From the NCBI GenBank assembly GCA_023399595.1, contig JAEWOR010000054.1, positions 124,001-188,000 on the forward strand: 64,000 nucleotides of DNA, in the 5' to 3' direction. Source of the DNA: Bacteroidota bacterium. Its GTDB lineage: Bacteria > Bacteroidota > Bacteroidia > Flavobacteriales > Weeksellaceae. The position numbers and the translations under genes are program-made. Below are positions 18,570-28,214 of this stretch, one piece after another; position 1 is the first letter of the stretch; every line of letters begins with the position of its first letter. A model generated the notes under the pieces. The model was not told where the DNA came from. It saw only the letters and a list, made by a program, of their open reading frames with translations, and did no database searches.

Positions 18570-19046
18570 TTGAGAATCGAAATTTATACAGACGGAGCTT
18601 GTTCTGGAAACCCCGGAAAAGGAGGTTACGGAATTGTAATGCAAGTTCCAGAAAAAAGATACCGAAAAACATTCTCTCAAGGTTTTAGAAAAACCACCAA
18701 TAACCGTATGGAGCTTTTGGCGGTAATTGTCGCTTTGGAAAAATTGAAAACTAAGGAAGAGGATGTTCATGTTTTTACCGACAGTAAATATGTTTCAGAT
18801 GCCGTGAACCAAAACTGGATTGCAGGATGGATAAAACGCGGTTGGAAAAACGTGAAAAATCCAGATTTATGGCAAAGATTTATCAAAATCTATAGTCTCC
18901 ATCAACCGAAATTTCATTGGATTAAAGGCCATGCAGGTCACCCAGAAAACGAACTTTGCGACCAACTTGCCGTTGCTGCAGCCAACTCTTCGCCTCTTGA
19001 AATTGATGAATATTTTGAAAACCAAGAAAAAGGAGGTTTGTTTTAG
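18570..19046 (+). CDS. rnhA: Ribonuclease HI
   Basis: Degrades the RNA strand of RNA-DNA hybrids. The 158 residues contain the four acidic catalytic positions: Asp in [12 protein letters not shown], Glu in RMELLAV, Asp in FTDSKYV and Asp in ENELCDQLA, plus the basic handle WIKRGWKN. The start is TTG at 18570; the conserved family N-terminus begins two residues later, so no other start is possible. It lies 18 bases after dnaB and is probably co-transcribed, linking replication and primer or R-loop removal. Confidence 0.96.
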   Translation: MRIEIYTDGACSGNPGKGGYGIVMQVPEKRYRKTFSQGFRKTTNNRMELLAVIVALEKLKTKEEDVHVFTDSKYVSDAVNQNWIAGWIKRGWKNVKNPDLWQRFIKIYSLHQPKFHWIKGHAGHPENELCDQLAVAAANSSPLEIDEYFENQEKGGLF

Positions 19047-19054
19047 TTTCTTTA

Positions 19055-19082
19055 CTAAAAAAAGATATAAAATGTCTTTTTT
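19055..19082 (+). terminator. Terminator of rnhA
   Basis: AAAAAAGATA / TGTCTTTTTT stem with one G-T pair, located between rnhA and the nitroreductase promoter. Confidence 0.6.
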
Positions 19083-19085
19083 CTT

Positions 19086-19093
19086 TATCTTTG
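19086..19093 (+). promoter_or_regulatory. -7 promoter element of the nitroreductase gene
   Basis: TATCTTTG ends 4 bases before the ATG at 19098, the same spacing as at dnaB, again predicting a leaderless or nearly leaderless message. Confidence 0.55.
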
Positions 19094-19097
19094 AACT

Positions 19098-19727
19098 ATG
19101 AATTACCTAGAAGCATTACAAAAGCGTTATTCGGTAAAAAAATTCGATAAAAATAAGAAGGTTTCCAATGATGTTCTAAAAAGAATTTTAGAAGCGGGAA
19201 GACTTTCTGTAAGTTCCCTTGGACTACAACCTTACAAAATGTACGTGGTGGAAAGTCAAAAAATGCTGCAAAAATTAGTACCAGCATTTTACAATCCGTC
19301 ACAAATATCCACTTGTTCTCATCTTATTGTTTTGGTTTCCAAAAAAGTAATTGAAGGAGAATATTTGGAAAAATATTTCGAGCATATTAAAAATGTTAGA
19401 AATATTCCTCAAGAAAATCTTACAGGATTTAGAAGCAGTATAGATACTTATATGAGTGTTAAAAATGAAGAAGCTCTTTTACAATGGAACGAAAGTCAAT
19501 CTTATATCGTACTCAGTAACCTTATTTTTGCGGCAGCTTTAGAGAGTGTAGACACTTGTCCTATGGAAGGTTTTAAACAGGAAACTATAGACGAAATTCT
19601 AGGTATTAACCCTGAACACGAAAAAGTTTCTGTAACTTTAGCCTTAGGGTATCGTTCCGAGGAAGATGTCTTTCAGACCATGAAAAAAGTAAGAAAACCC
19701 GAGGATATGTTGTTTAAATTTTTATAA
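19098..19727 (+). CDS. Nitroreductase family NAD(P)H-dependent FMN oxidoreductase
   Basis: A 209-residue cytosolic flavoenzyme of the NfsB-like nitroreductase family. The N-terminus LEALQKRYSVKKFDKNKKV carries the FMN-phosphate-binding R/K-S-x-K/R pattern, followed by LSVSSLGLQPYKMYVV and the C-terminal LALGYRSEED. Natural substrates of such enzymes (quinones, nitro compounds, flavin) cannot be told from sequence. nadB starts 21 bases downstream, so it may share a transcript with NAD synthesis genes. Confidence 0.88.
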   Translation: MNYLEALQKRYSVKKFDKNKKVSNDVLKRILEAGRLSVSSLGLQPYKMYVVESQKMLQKLVPAFYNPSQISTCSHLIVLVSKKVIEGEYLEKYFEHIKNVRNIPQENLTGFRSSIDTYMSVKNEEALLQWNESQSYIVLSNLIFAAALESVDTCPMEGFKQETIDEILGINPEHEKVSVTLALGYRSEEDVFQTMKKVRKPEDMLFKFL

Positions 19728-19748
19728 AATTCCCACATAATATTCACA

Positions 19749-21323
19749 ATGATAAAAACTGATGTTTTAGTTATAGGTTCTGGTATTTCTGGCCTTTCTT
19801 ATGCCATAAAAATTGCGGAAAATCTTCCCGATGTTAAAATTACCATTGTTACAAAAGCGGATGAGGACGAAAGCAATACCAAATATGCACAAGGTGGCTT
19901 AGCGGTGGTAACAGATTTTTCGAAAGATAATTTTGAAAAACACATCGAAGATACCATGAGGGCTGGAGCTGGTGAAAACAAAAGAGATGTGGTGGAAATG
20001 GTGGTGAAAGAAGGACCTCGCCGTTTTCAAGAATTAGTAGAGTGGGGAACTCATTTCGATCAAGAGGCAGGTGGAGATTATAAATTGGGCAGAGAGGGAG
20101 GTCATACAGAAAACAGAATTGTTCATCATAAAGATATCACGGGTTTTGAAATTGAAAGAGCGCTTCTTGCAAAAGCAAATGCTTCAGAAAATATAGAAAT
20201 ATTAGATCATCATTACGTTATTGATTTAATTACCCAGCATCATGTTCCTAATAAAGACTATGATAATAATGATATTCATTGTTATGGAGCCTATATTTTG
20301 GATCATAAGAACAAAAAAATTAAAAAAATAACTTCTAAAATAACTTTGGTAGCAACAGGAGGAGCGGGACACGTTTACAAAAATTCCACCAATCCTATTA
20401 TTGCAACAGGGGATGGGATTGCTTTTGTTCATAGGGCAAGAGGTAAGGTTTCCAATATGCAATATTATCAGTTTCATCCAACAGCTTTGTATTCTAAATT
20501 AGATGGAATGTTGTTTTTAATTTCTGAAGCGGTAAGAGGTGACGGAGCAAAATTGAGAACCAAAGATGGGCAACCATTCATGCACAAATACGATGAGAGG
20601 GAAGAATTGGCCTCTAGAGATATTGTTGCAAGAGCTATTGATAATGAATTGAAAATTTCTGGTGACGATTATGTGGGATTGGATTGTCGTGAGATGGATC
20701 AAGAAAAATTCAAAGAACATTTCCCCAATATTTATCAAAAATGTTTGAGTGAGGGCATCGATCCTTTTACACAACTTATTCCAGTGGTGCCTGCTTGTCA
20801 TTATTTAATGGGAGGAATTGAAGTGGATATGGATGGTCAATCTTCCATCAAAAATTTATTTGCAGTGGGGGAATGCACTAATTCTGGACTTCATGGAGCT
20901 AATCGTTTAGCCTCTAATTCCTTATTGGAAGGTTTGGTTTTTGGTCATAACGCCGCCATGAAAACTGTTGAACTTCTTCAAGAAAATGAATTTAATTTCG
21001 ATGATTTAAAAGCTATTCCAGAGTGGAATGATGAAGGAATGACTTTAATGGACGAGCTGGTGATTGTAAGTTACCTAAGAAAGCAGCTTCAAGAAATGAT
21101 GAGTGATTTGGTGGGTATTGTAAGAAGCAATTCGCGTTTAGCCATCGCTAAAAAGAAACAACAGGAAATTTTAGAAGCGGTTACAGAATTGTATAATTAT
21201 TCCATTATGTCTCCGCAGTTATCAGAATTAAGAAATTTAGCCAATGTTTCGTATCTTATCATCAAACAATCTTTACAGATGAAAGAAAATAAAGGAGCAT
21301 TCTACAACAAAGATTTTAAATAA
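19749..21323 (+). CDS. nadB: L-aspartate oxidase
   Basis: First enzyme of de novo NAD synthesis: oxidises L-aspartate to iminoaspartate with FAD. The 524 residues have the dinucleotide site VIGSGISGLS (10-18), TKYAQGGLAV, the succinate-dehydrogenase-like active-site region YQFHPTALY and SEAVRGDGAKL with the catalytic Arg, and HGANRLASNSLLEGLVFG, which separates NadB from fumarate reductases. nadC starts 2 bases later. nadA, which must condense the product with DHAP, is not in the window. Confidence 0.96.
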   Translation: MIKTDVLVIGSGISGLSYAIKIAENLPDVKITIVTKADEDESNTKYAQGGLAVVTDFSKDNFEKHIEDTMRAGAGENKRDVVEMVVKEGPRRFQELVEWGTHFDQEAGGDYKLGREGGHTENRIVHHKDITGFEIERALLAKANASENIEILDHHYVIDLITQHHVPNKDYDNNDIHCYGAYILDHKNKKIKKITSKITLVATGGAGHVYKNSTNPIIATGDGIAFVHRARGKVSNMQYYQFHPTALYSKLDGMLFLISEAVRGDGAKLRTKDGQPFMHKYDEREELASRDIVARAIDNELKISGDDYVGLDCREMDQEKFKEHFPNIYQKCLSEGIDPFTQLIPVVPACHYLMGGIEVDMDGQSSIKNLFAVGECTNSGLHGANRLASNSLLEGLVFGHNAAMKTVELLQENEFNFDDLKAIPEWNDEGMTLMDELVIVSYLRKQLQEMMSDLVGIVRSNSRLAIAKKKQQEILEAVTELYNYSIMSPQLSELRNLANVSYLIIKQSLQMKENKGAFYNKDFK

Positions 21324-21325
21324 AT

Positions 21326-22186
21326 ATGAAAAGACCCGCATACGTTACAGAAAAAGCTCTTAAAAAATTTATAGAAACCGCTCTTGCTGAAGATATTCAT
21401 AATGGAGATCATTCTACATTGTCTACAATTCCTGCAGATTTACAGCAAAAAGCTCAGCTCTTAGTGAAAGAAGATTGTATTTTAGCAGGTGTGGAATTGG
21501 CTGAAATCATTTTTAAACAATTCGACAAGAATTTAGAGGTTGAAGTTTTCATTAAAGATGGTGAAACGGCAAAAAAAGGAGACGTAGCTTTTATTGTTTC
21601 GGGTAAAGCGCAATCTATTTTGCAAACAGAAAGGCTGGTTCTTAATTCTATGCAAAGAATGAGCGCTATTGCTACTCAAACCCATGATTGGGATTCCAGA
21701 TTGTTGGGGACAAAAGCTAAATTATTAGATACCAGAAAGACAACTCCTAATTTTAGATTGTGCGAAAAATGGGCTGTTGCTATTGGTGGCGGAAATAACC
21801 ATAGATACGGTTTGTTTGATATGATTATGCTGAAGGACAATCATATTGATTATAACGGAAGTATTACCAATGCCGTAAAAATGGCTAAAGATTATATCAA
21901 AGAAAAGAAGCTTAAACTTAAAATAGAGGTTGAAACTAGAAATCTTGATGAAGTTCAAGAAGCTTTAGACGCTAATGTAGACAGAATAATGCTGGATAAT
22001 ATGGATGTTGCAACTATGAAAAAAGCGGTAAAACTAGTCGATGGAAAATGTGAAACCGAAGCTTCAGGTGGAGTAACCAGAGATAAGTTATCAGAAATTG
22101 CAAAAACTGGAGTCACTTATATTTCTGCGGGAGCACTTACGCATTCAGTAAGTAATGTTGATCTAAGTTTAAAAGCTCTTAAGTAA
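21326..22186 (+). CDS. nadC: Nicotinate-nucleotide pyrophosphorylase (carboxylating)
   Basis: Quinolinate phosphoribosyltransferase: converts quinolinate and PRPP to nicotinate mononucleotide. The 286 residues show AEDIHNGDHST, LNSMQRMSAIAT, the LDTRKTTPNFRLCEKWAV substrate-binding stretch, GGGNNHRYGL, MLKDNHI and IEVETRNLDE, then SGGVTRDKL of the TIM-barrel phosphate site. It is translationally coupled to nadB by a 2-base gap. Confidence 0.97.
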   Translation: MKRPAYVTEKALKKFIETALAEDIHNGDHSTLSTIPADLQQKAQLLVKEDCILAGVELAEIIFKQFDKNLEVEVFIKDGETAKKGDVAFIVSGKAQSILQTERLVLNSMQRMSAIATQTHDWDSRLLGTKAKLLDTRKTTPNFRLCEKWAVAIGGGNNHRYGLFDMIMLKDNHIDYNGSITNAVKMAKDYIKEKKLKLKIEVETRNLDEVQEALDANVDRIMLDNMDVATMKKAVKLVDGKCETEASGGVTRDKLSEIAKTGVTYISAGALTHSVSNVDLSLKALK

Positions 22187-22212
22187 CGGATATTAATTAA
22201 TAAAACCAATTT

Positions 22213-22247
22213 AATAACCTACTTTTTCGGTGGGTTATTGTGTTTTT
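22213..22247 (+). terminator. Probable terminator of nadC
   Basis: AATAACC / GGTTATT stem around a U-rich loop, followed by a short GTGTTTTT tract. The tail is imperfect, so efficiency is uncertain. Confidence 0.5.
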
Positions 22248-22443
22248 CGTAATTTTTTGTGTTTATTTATATGTTTAGCATAATATGATTTTTTTCATGT
22301 TTATGAGGGTTTTTTGTATACAATCGTTTGTTAATCAATGTTGTGTGAGGTTTTTGCGAACAGTAAAATTTAACACTTGGTTAATAATTGTTAAATAAAT
22401 TATTACGAATTTTGCACAAAAATTTAAATCTAATTTTAAGATT

Positions 22444-25074
22444 ATGAAATTAATCAACAAAACATTGCTTACTGCAATGGTAACTCTTTCTACTGCAAGC
22501 GTTTATTACGCTCAGGAAGTAAAAGATACTGTTAAAGATTCAAAGGACATTGAAGCTGTTGTATTAACAGGTGTTGCAGACATTGCAAAGGACAGAAAAA
22601 CTCCGGTTGCTGTTTCAACCATTAAAGAAGCACAAATCGTTGAAAGATTAGGGAACCAAGAATTTCCAGAAATTTTAAACACAACTCCATCTGTTTACGC
22701 TACAAAAGGTGGTGGTGGTTTTGGAGATGGTAGAGTGAATGTTCGTGGTTTTGATATGAACAACACTGCTGTAATGATAAATGGTGTTCCTGTAAATGAT
22801 ATGGAATCAGGAGCTGTTTATTGGTCAAACTGGGCTGGTTTGTCGGATGTTACTTCTGCAATGCAAATTCAGAGAGGACTTGGAGCTTCAAAATTAGCAA
22901 TTGCATCTATTGGAGGAACTATTAACGTTTTAACAAGAGCTGCAGATAAAAAAAGAGAAGGTAATGTAACAGTTGGTTTAGGAAATGACGGATATTTGAA
23001 AACATTATTTTCATATAATACTGGTAAATCGGATAAAGGATGGTCTACATCATTCTTAATGTCTAGAACAGCTGGAGCTACTTATATTGATGGATCAGAC
23101 TTTGAAGCTTATAACTATTATTTCGCTTTAGGTTATCAACCTAATAAAAAACATGATTTCCAATTTACTTTTACAGGTGCTCCGCAATGGCACATGCAAA
23201 ACTACCAATCAAGAATTTCTGACTTGATAAAATATGGTAAAGATGGAGATCCTAACAGAAAATATAATCCTAACTGGGGATATTTAAACGGAGATATTAT
23301 GTCTCAATCAGTTAATTATTACAGCAAGCCTGTAATGTCTGTTAACTGGGACTGGAATATGTCTGAAAAATCAAAATTATCTACTGTAATATACGCTTCT
23401 TGGGGTAGAGGAGGTGGAACTGGTGTTCTAGGTTCTATCAACAAAAAAGGAATCAATGATGCGCAATTCAAAAATGCAGAAGGACAAATTAGATTTGACG
23501 ACATCTATGCATGGAATCAAGGTCAATCCGTTGCAGATTTTGGACTAGACAACGCAACACCAGGAATCGGTACAAGATCAAACGGTTTTACAAGAAGATC
23601 TCATGTTAACTCGCATGATTGGTATGGTTTCTTAACAAACTTCCAACATAAAGTAAATAATAATTGGAGCTTTTCAGCAGGTTTAGATGGTAGATATTAT
23701 TATGGTTACCACCCTGGTGTAATTTCTGATTTCTGGGGGAATTCTGAGTTTAGAGAAACTAATGATTTGAACCAAAAACCTTATTATGCTATTACACAAT
23801 CTTATGCTCCTAAAAACTCTGCCAATCCTTTTGCAAAAGCTATCGAAGATAGATCGCAAATCGCTAGTAGAAATTTTGATGGTCAAGTAATGTGGTTAGG
23901 TGCATTTGGTCAATTAGAATATTCTAATGATAAAGTTTCTGCTTTTGTTCAAGGGTCGGTTTCTAACCAACAATTTCAGAGAATTGATAACTGGGTAATT
24001 GATGGGGTAACTGTACAACAAGGTAAAGTAGTTAACAGAAAAACAGGATTTGAAGGAATCTGGGGTTATAATGCTAAGGCAGGTGTTAATTATAATATTA
24101 ATGATCAGCACAATGTATTTGCTAATGTAGGATATTATTCTAAGCAGCCTAATAACTATGCTGTATTCCCAAGTAATCAACAAGTGGTAAACTCTAACTT
24201 AACTAACGAGAAAATTGCTTCTGCTGAATTAGGTTATGGTTTCAGAACTTCTAAACTTAGAGCAAATGTTAACCTTTATTACACTACTTGGAAAGACAGA
24301 TTCCAACGTTTATCTAGTATAAATGCTCCTACTCCAATACCTGGAAATCCAAACGCTACAACAAGAGTTTATATTAACTTATTAGGAGTTCAAGAGGTTC
24401 ACATGGGAGCTGAATTTGAAGCATCTTATAAAGTTACTGATTATTTAGATCTGAATGGTATGTTCTCAATTGGTAATTGGGAATATAAAAATAATCCTGT
24501 TGGAGAAATTTTTGATGAGAACAACCTACCTTTCAACGATTTTAGTGGTGCAGATGGTAACCGTGTAAACTTAGCTTTAGATGGTATTAAGATATCAGAT
24601 GCTGCTCAAACTACTGCTTCATTAGGTTTCACTGTTAAGCCAATTAAAGATTTTAATATCTATAGTAACTGGAGATATGCTGCCAATCTTTATGGTATGT
24701 TTAATATTGATCAAAACTTTATTATTAAGGATGGAGTTATTCCTAAAGCTGCAGAAAAAGGCGCATTAGAATATCCAAGCTATAATTTGTTTGACCTTGG
24801 TATGTCTTATACTTTCAAATTGGAAAATGGTCATAGACTTACCTTAACAGGTAATGTTTATAACTTATTAGATACTTATTATATTTCAGACGGTAGATCT
24901 TCTACCCATATTAAAACTTTAGGAGATTTCACAGGGTCAAGTACACAAACTCCTCAACAACAATATGATGCTTATTTAAGCACATTGAAAACTTGGAAAG
25001 GAATTGATCAAAGCAACAGTGTATACTTTGGTTTTGGTAGAACTTGGTCAGCAAGTCTTTCTTACAAATTCTAA
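22444..25074 (+). CDS. TonB-dependent outer-membrane receptor
   Basis: An 876-residue intact receptor: signal peptide (about 1-23, SVYYAQ), a short N-terminal linker DIEAVVLTGVADIAKDRKTPVA in place of a full regulatory sandwich, plug (about 50-160, with VRGFDMNNTAVMINGVPVND and GASKLAIASIGGTINVLT), and a barrel ending in WSASLSYKF. The plug and barrel resemble the frameshifted receptor at 12 kb in style (NDMESGAVYWSNWAGLSDVT compared with the NWGGLNDVT segment). It stands alone with a 257-base upstream region and its own terminator; no partner lipoprotein adjoins. Ligand unknown. Confidence 0.93.
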   Translation: MKLINKTLLTAMVTLSTASVYYAQEVKDTVKDSKDIEAVVLTGVADIAKDRKTPVAVSTIKEAQIVERLGNQEFPEILNTTPSVYATKGGGGFGDGRVNVRGFDMNNTAVMINGVPVNDMESGAVYWSNWAGLSDVTSAMQIQRGLGASKLAIASIGGTINVLTRAADKKREGNVTVGLGNDGYLKTLFSYNTGKSDKGWSTSFLMSRTAGATYIDGSDFEAYNYYFALGYQPNKKHDFQFTFTGAPQWHMQNYQSRISDLIKYGKDGDPNRKYNPNWGYLNGDIMSQSVNYYSKPVMSVNWDWNMSEKSKLSTVIYASWGRGGGTGVLGSINKKGINDAQFKNAEGQIRFDDIYAWNQGQSVADFGLDNATPGIGTRSNGFTRRSHVNSHDWYGFLTNFQHKVNNNWSFSAGLDGRYYYGYHPGVISDFWGNSEFRETNDLNQKPYYAITQSYAPKNSANPFAKAIEDRSQIASRNFDGQVMWLGAFGQLEYSNDKVSAFVQGSVSNQQFQRIDNWVIDGVTVQQGKVVNRKTGFEGIWGYNAKAGVNYNINDQHNVFANVGYYSKQPNNYAVFPSNQQVVNSNLTNEKIASAELGYGFRTSKLRANVNLYYTTWKDRFQRLSSINAPTPIPGNPNATTRVYINLLGVQEVHMGAEFEASYKVTDYLDLNGMFSIGNWEYKNNPVGEIFDENNLPFNDFSGADGNRVNLALDGIKISDAAQTTASLGFTVKPIKDFNIYSNWRYAANLYGMFNIDQNFIIKDGVIPKAAEKGALEYPSYNLFDLGMSYTFKLENGHRLTLTGNVYNLLDTYYISDGRSSTHIKTLGDFTGSSTQTPQQQYDAYLSTLKTWKGIDQSNSVYFGFGRTWSASLSYKF

Positions 25075-25094
25075 TACACAAATTTAGATATTTT

Positions 25095-25126
25095 AAAACC
25101 CTTCATTTTTTTGAAGGGTTTTTTTA
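25095..25126 (+). terminator. Terminator of the TonB receptor gene
   Basis: AAAACCCTTCA / TGAAGGGTTTT with a T-rich loop and a T tail, 20 bases after the stop. Confidence 0.88.
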
Positions 25127-25172
25127 GGATGATAATCGTTGTAATATCATCCGTTTTTTAGATGTGAATTAT

Positions 25173-25180
25173 TATCTTTG
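25173..25180 (+). promoter_or_regulatory. -7 promoter element of the small membrane protein gene
   Basis: TATCTTTG, 23 bases before the ATG at 25204. No clear TTTG is seen at the -33 position. Confidence 0.45.
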
Positions 25181-25203
25181 CTTTTAATCATTAAAAAAAA
25201 ATT

Positions 25204-25644
25204 ATGGACAACATTATTTTACAAGCTCATCGTGGATTTGCTTATCTTATTTTACTTTTAGTAGCTGTTTTTATTATCGCTTTAGTTACAGTAATGTTAG
25301 GAAATTCTGGTAAAGTAAATAAATTATTAAGAAAAGCAACATTGTTTACAATGATTTTCTTTCACGTTCAATTTTTAGCTGGACTACTAATGTTATTTGT
25401 TCGCCCTGGGTTTATGAATACTATTAATGAAATTGGAATGGGAGGTTTAATGAAAAATGCCGATCTAAGATTCAATTACATCGAGCATCCATTTTCTATG
25501 TTTATTGCAGCGGTATTAATGACAATCGTTAACAAAAAAGTAAAAACAAATGATAGAATTAGTGTTGGAATTGCTGTTTTAGCAGTTATTGCACTCCTTT
25601 TATTTGGATACGCATTTCCGTTTAGCAAATTATTTGGAAACTAA
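25204..25644 (+). CDS. Small four-helix membrane protein, cytochrome-b-like
   Basis: A 146-residue protein with four hydrophobic segments (about 12-35, 46-66, 97-112, 120-140). Single histidines sit at helix ends in AHRGFAY (His9), FFHVQF (His55) and EHPFSMF (about His98), a layout compatible with haem ligation as in small b-type cytochromes, which is how related Flavobacteriia proteins are sometimes named. No haem-binding motif proves this. It lies between its own promoter and a short palindrome, with no functional link to asd visible. Confidence 0.6.
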   Translation: MDNIILQAHRGFAYLILLLVAVFIIALVTVMLGNSGKVNKLLRKATLFTMIFFHVQFLAGLLMLFVRPGFMNTINEIGMGGLMKNADLRFNYIEHPFSMFIAAVLMTIVNKKVKTNDRISVGIAVLAVIALLLFGYAFPFSKLFGN

Positions 25645-25654
25645 ATTTTACAAG

Positions 25655-25674
25655 ATCATTAAAATTTTAATGAT
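25655..25674. terminator. AT-only perfect palindrome after the membrane protein gene
   Basis: ATCATTAAAA / TTTTAATGAT is a perfect 20-base palindrome 11 bases after the stop and 25 before asd. It may be a weak terminator or mRNA 3'-end hairpin; the lack of GC pairs makes it uncertain. Confidence 0.35.
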
Positions 25675-25698
25675 TTAATTCTTTTTATATCATTTTTT

Positions 25699-26694
25699 AT
25701 GAAAATAGCAGTCGTAGGAGCTACAGGTATGGTAGGTCAAATAATGCTGAAAGTATTGAAGGAAAGAAATTTTCCAATAACAGAACTTATCCCTGTTGCA
25801 TCAGAGAAATCTGTTGGGAAGACAATTGCTTACAAGGGTAAAGACTATAGTATTGTAAGTATGGAAGATGCTATCCACCTTCGTCCAGACATCGCTATTT
25901 TCTCAGCTGGTGGAACAACTTCAATGGAATTTGCTCCTAAGTTTGCAGAAGTAGGAACTGTAGTTATTGATAATTCTTCAGCTTGGAGAATGGATCCTAC
26001 AAAAAAATTGGTGGTTCCAGAAATTAATGCTGATGTTCTTACCAAAGAAGATAAAATTATTGCTAATCCTAATTGTTCTACAATACAATTAGTAATGGTT
26101 TTACACCCTTTGAACAAAAAATACGACATCAAAAGAGTAATTGTTTCTACCTATCAATCCGTAACAGGAACAGGAAAAGCTGCTGTAGATCAATTGAACG
26201 CAGAAGTTAACGGTGATGAATCTGTGGAAATGGTTTATCCTTATCAAATTTTCAAAAATGCACTTCCTCATTGTGATGTTTTTGCAGAAGATGATTATAC
26301 TAAGGAAGAAATTAAGCTGATGAAAGAACCTAGAAAGATTTTGGGAGACGATACCTTTAGCTTAACTGCTACTGCAGTGAGGGTTCCAGTTCAAGGAGGT
26401 CATTCTGAAAGTGTAAACATTGAATTTGAAAACGAATTTGATTTAGAGGAAGTAAGAAAAATCCTTTCAGAAACACCAGGTGTTGTAGTTTTAGATGATG
26501 TTCAAAATAAAATTTATCCTATGCCAATTACAGCTGAAGGTAAAGACGAGGTTTTCGTTGGAAGAATTAGAAGAGACTTATCTCAGCCCAAAACGCTTAA
26601 CTGTTGGATAGTTGCAGACAACCTTAGAAAAGGAGCCGCAACCAATGCCGTGCAAATTGCAGAATACCTGCTTCAAAACAACTTAATTCAATAA
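25699..26694 (+). CDS. asd: Aspartate-semialdehyde dehydrogenase
   Basis: Reduces beta-aspartyl phosphate to aspartate semialdehyde for lysine/diaminopimelate, threonine and methionine synthesis. The 331 residues include the NADP site GATGMVGQ (7-14), the catalytic Cys126 in NPNCSTIQ, STYQSVTGTGKAA, and the catalytic His235 in VQGGHSESV. No riboswitch or leader is visible in the 54 bases upstream. A clear terminator follows. Confidence 0.97.
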   Translation: MKIAVVGATGMVGQIMLKVLKERNFPITELIPVASEKSVGKTIAYKGKDYSIVSMEDAIHLRPDIAIFSAGGTTSMEFAPKFAEVGTVVIDNSSAWRMDPTKKLVVPEINADVLTKEDKIIANPNCSTIQLVMVLHPLNKKYDIKRVIVSTYQSVTGTGKAAVDQLNAEVNGDESVEMVYPYQIFKNALPHCDVFAEDDYTKEEIKLMKEPRKILGDDTFSLTATAVRVPVQGGHSESVNIEFENEFDLEEVRKILSETPGVVVLDDVQNKIYPMPITAEGKDEVFVGRIRRDLSQPKTLNCWIVADNLRKGAATNAVQIAEYLLQNNLIQ

Positions 26695-26696
26695 AT

Positions 26697-26724
26697 AAAA
26701 TGCTCACTTAGTGAGCATTTTTTA
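26697..26724 (+). terminator. Terminator of asd
   Basis: AAAATGCTCAC / GTGAGCATTTT around TTA, then a T tail, directly after the stop. Confidence 0.88.
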
Positions 26725-26769
26725 TTTCTTAGAACCATCAAACAATTTATTAAAAGCCAATTAACTTTT

Positions 26770-27771
26770 ATGTCTACTTCGGGAAATAATAATTCTGTAC
26801 TTACTTTTCAAAGAAATGTTGCTATTGTTGGTGTGTTCTTGTTCTTTGGGAAACTTGCAGCTTGGTACCTTACCAATTCGGACGCTGTTTTTTCGGACGC
26901 CATGGAAAGTATCGTGAATATTATTGCAGCTTTTATGGGACTGTATTCATTGTATCTTGCTGCCAAACCAAGGGATAAGGAGCATCCTTACGGACATGGC
27001 AAAGTAGAATTTGTTACTTCTGGTGTGGAAGGTATTTTAATAGCTGTTGCTGGAGTTATTATTATTGCTCAAGCCATCAGTTCGCTTTTAGAACAAAGTA
27101 TTCCCCAAAAATTAGATTGGGGAATCTTTATAGTTGCTGTTACCGCCATTATCAATTATGTATTGGGCTATTTCTCTTATAAAAAAGGGGTGAAAGAAAA
27201 CTCTTTGGTGCTTCAAAGTTCCGGGAAACATCTTCAAAGTGATACTATTACAACAGGAGGAGTTATCATTAGTTTAATTTTGGTGTATTTCACCAAATGG
27301 TATTGGGTGGATGCTACTGTGGCAATTATTTTCGGGTTGTATATTATTTTTGTGGGCTATAAAATTATTCGTAAATCTTTAAGCGGAATTATGGATGAAG
27401 CAGATTTAGATTTATTGAAAAGTATTTCTGCACTTCTCAATAAAAATAGAAAACCATCATGGATTGACGTTCATAATATGAAAATTCAACAGTTTGGAAG
27501 CAAACTTCACATCGATGCACATATAACGTTGCCTTATTATTATGAATTGAGAGACGCACATCAGCAAATGGAAGAAGTTATTGTCCTTGTGGCTTCAAAA
27601 ATGGATAGAAGTATTGAGTTTAATTTCCATATGGACGATTGTAGACCGCCAATGTCCTGCGAAGTTTGTCAGATTTTAGATTGTCCTGTTCGCGAGAAAG
27701 ATTTTGTGAAAAAAGTAGAATGGAATGCTAAAAATATTGCTCAAGTTCAGAAACATAATGTTCAAAATTAA
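26770..27771 (+). CDS. Cation diffusion facilitator (CDF) family metal transporter
   Basis: Inner-membrane antiporter that exports divalent metals such as Zn, Fe, Mn or Co. The 333 residues form about six membrane segments followed by a cytoplasmic domain. Family motifs are SDAMESIVNI in helix 2, HPYGHGKVEF in the helix 2-3 loop, and HLQSDTITTG in helix 5 (His and Asp of the transport site). The C-terminal domain (about 210-333) ends in a Cys-rich tail, DCRPPMSCEVCQILDCP, that could bind metal. Metal specificity is not deducible. The gene is convergent with, and overlaps by 4 bases, the exosortase-associated gene. Confidence 0.93.
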   Translation: MSTSGNNNSVLTFQRNVAIVGVFLFFGKLAAWYLTNSDAVFSDAMESIVNIIAAFMGLYSLYLAAKPRDKEHPYGHGKVEFVTSGVEGILIAVAGVIIIAQAISSLLEQSIPQKLDWGIFIVAVTAIINYVLGYFSYKKGVKENSLVLQSSGKHLQSDTITTGGVIISLILVYFTKWYWVDATVAIIFGLYIIFVGYKIIRKSLSGIMDEADLDLLKSISALLNKNRKPSWIDVHNMKIQQFGSKLHIDAHITLPYYYELRDAHQQMEEVIVLVASKMDRSIEFNFHMDDCRPPMSCEVCQILDCPVREKDFVKKVEWNAKNIAQVQKHNVQN

Positions 27772-28214
27772 TTTTTAGTTTCAAGATGTTTTCTGTAATA
27801 AAAAAGAGGGATAATAAGCAATAAAATCAAGGGTTGAATCACAAATCTTCGTATATAAAAAGAAAATAAATTCCCCACAGAAAATCCTGTAGAAACGCAA
27901 TACAAATAAATAGGAAAAGTAATGGCAAATACCATTATTATTAATAAAATACCTTGTTTGGTCCAAGTAGGATTTCTAAAAATAGCTTGAATAATAACTG
28001 CGGAAAACACTAAGTTAAGCCCAAATCTTAATAAATGGCCCAATATGAGTTTTCCCCATTCGAAATCTGGAAACTTGGCTTTAACACTCGCTTCATGGAA
28101 ATAATCTAGGAAGGGATCATAGAAAATTTTGTCTTCCATAAATCGGATTCCTATCAGTCCGGCAATTCCTATCAGTAAGAAAAGATAATTAAGCGGTTTC
28201 ATTCTTAATTGCAA
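27768..28214 (-). CDS. Exosortase F system-associated membrane protein
   Basis: A 148-residue membrane protein with about four hydrophobic segments. It has the FMEDKIFYDPFLDYFH N-terminal loop and the RFVIQPLILLLIIPLFYY C-terminus typical of the small partner encoded beside xrtF in Flavobacteriia. Its biochemical role is unknown. It overlaps the 3' end of xrtF by 26 bases in a different frame, so the two are translationally coupled. Confidence 0.82.
   Translation of the reverse strand: MQLRMKPLNYLFLLIGIAGLIGIRFMEDKIFYDPFLDYFHEASVKAKFPDFEWGKLILGHLLRFGLNLVFSAVIIQAIFRNPTWTKQGILLIIMVFAITFPIYLYCVSTGFSVGNLFSFYIRRFVIQPLILLLIIPLFYYRKHLETKN

Noticed and set aside
22187..22443. Riboswitch or regulatory leader upstream of the TonB receptor
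   Set aside because: The 257 bases are AT-rich with only weak promoter-like words and no recognisable conserved aptamer pattern.
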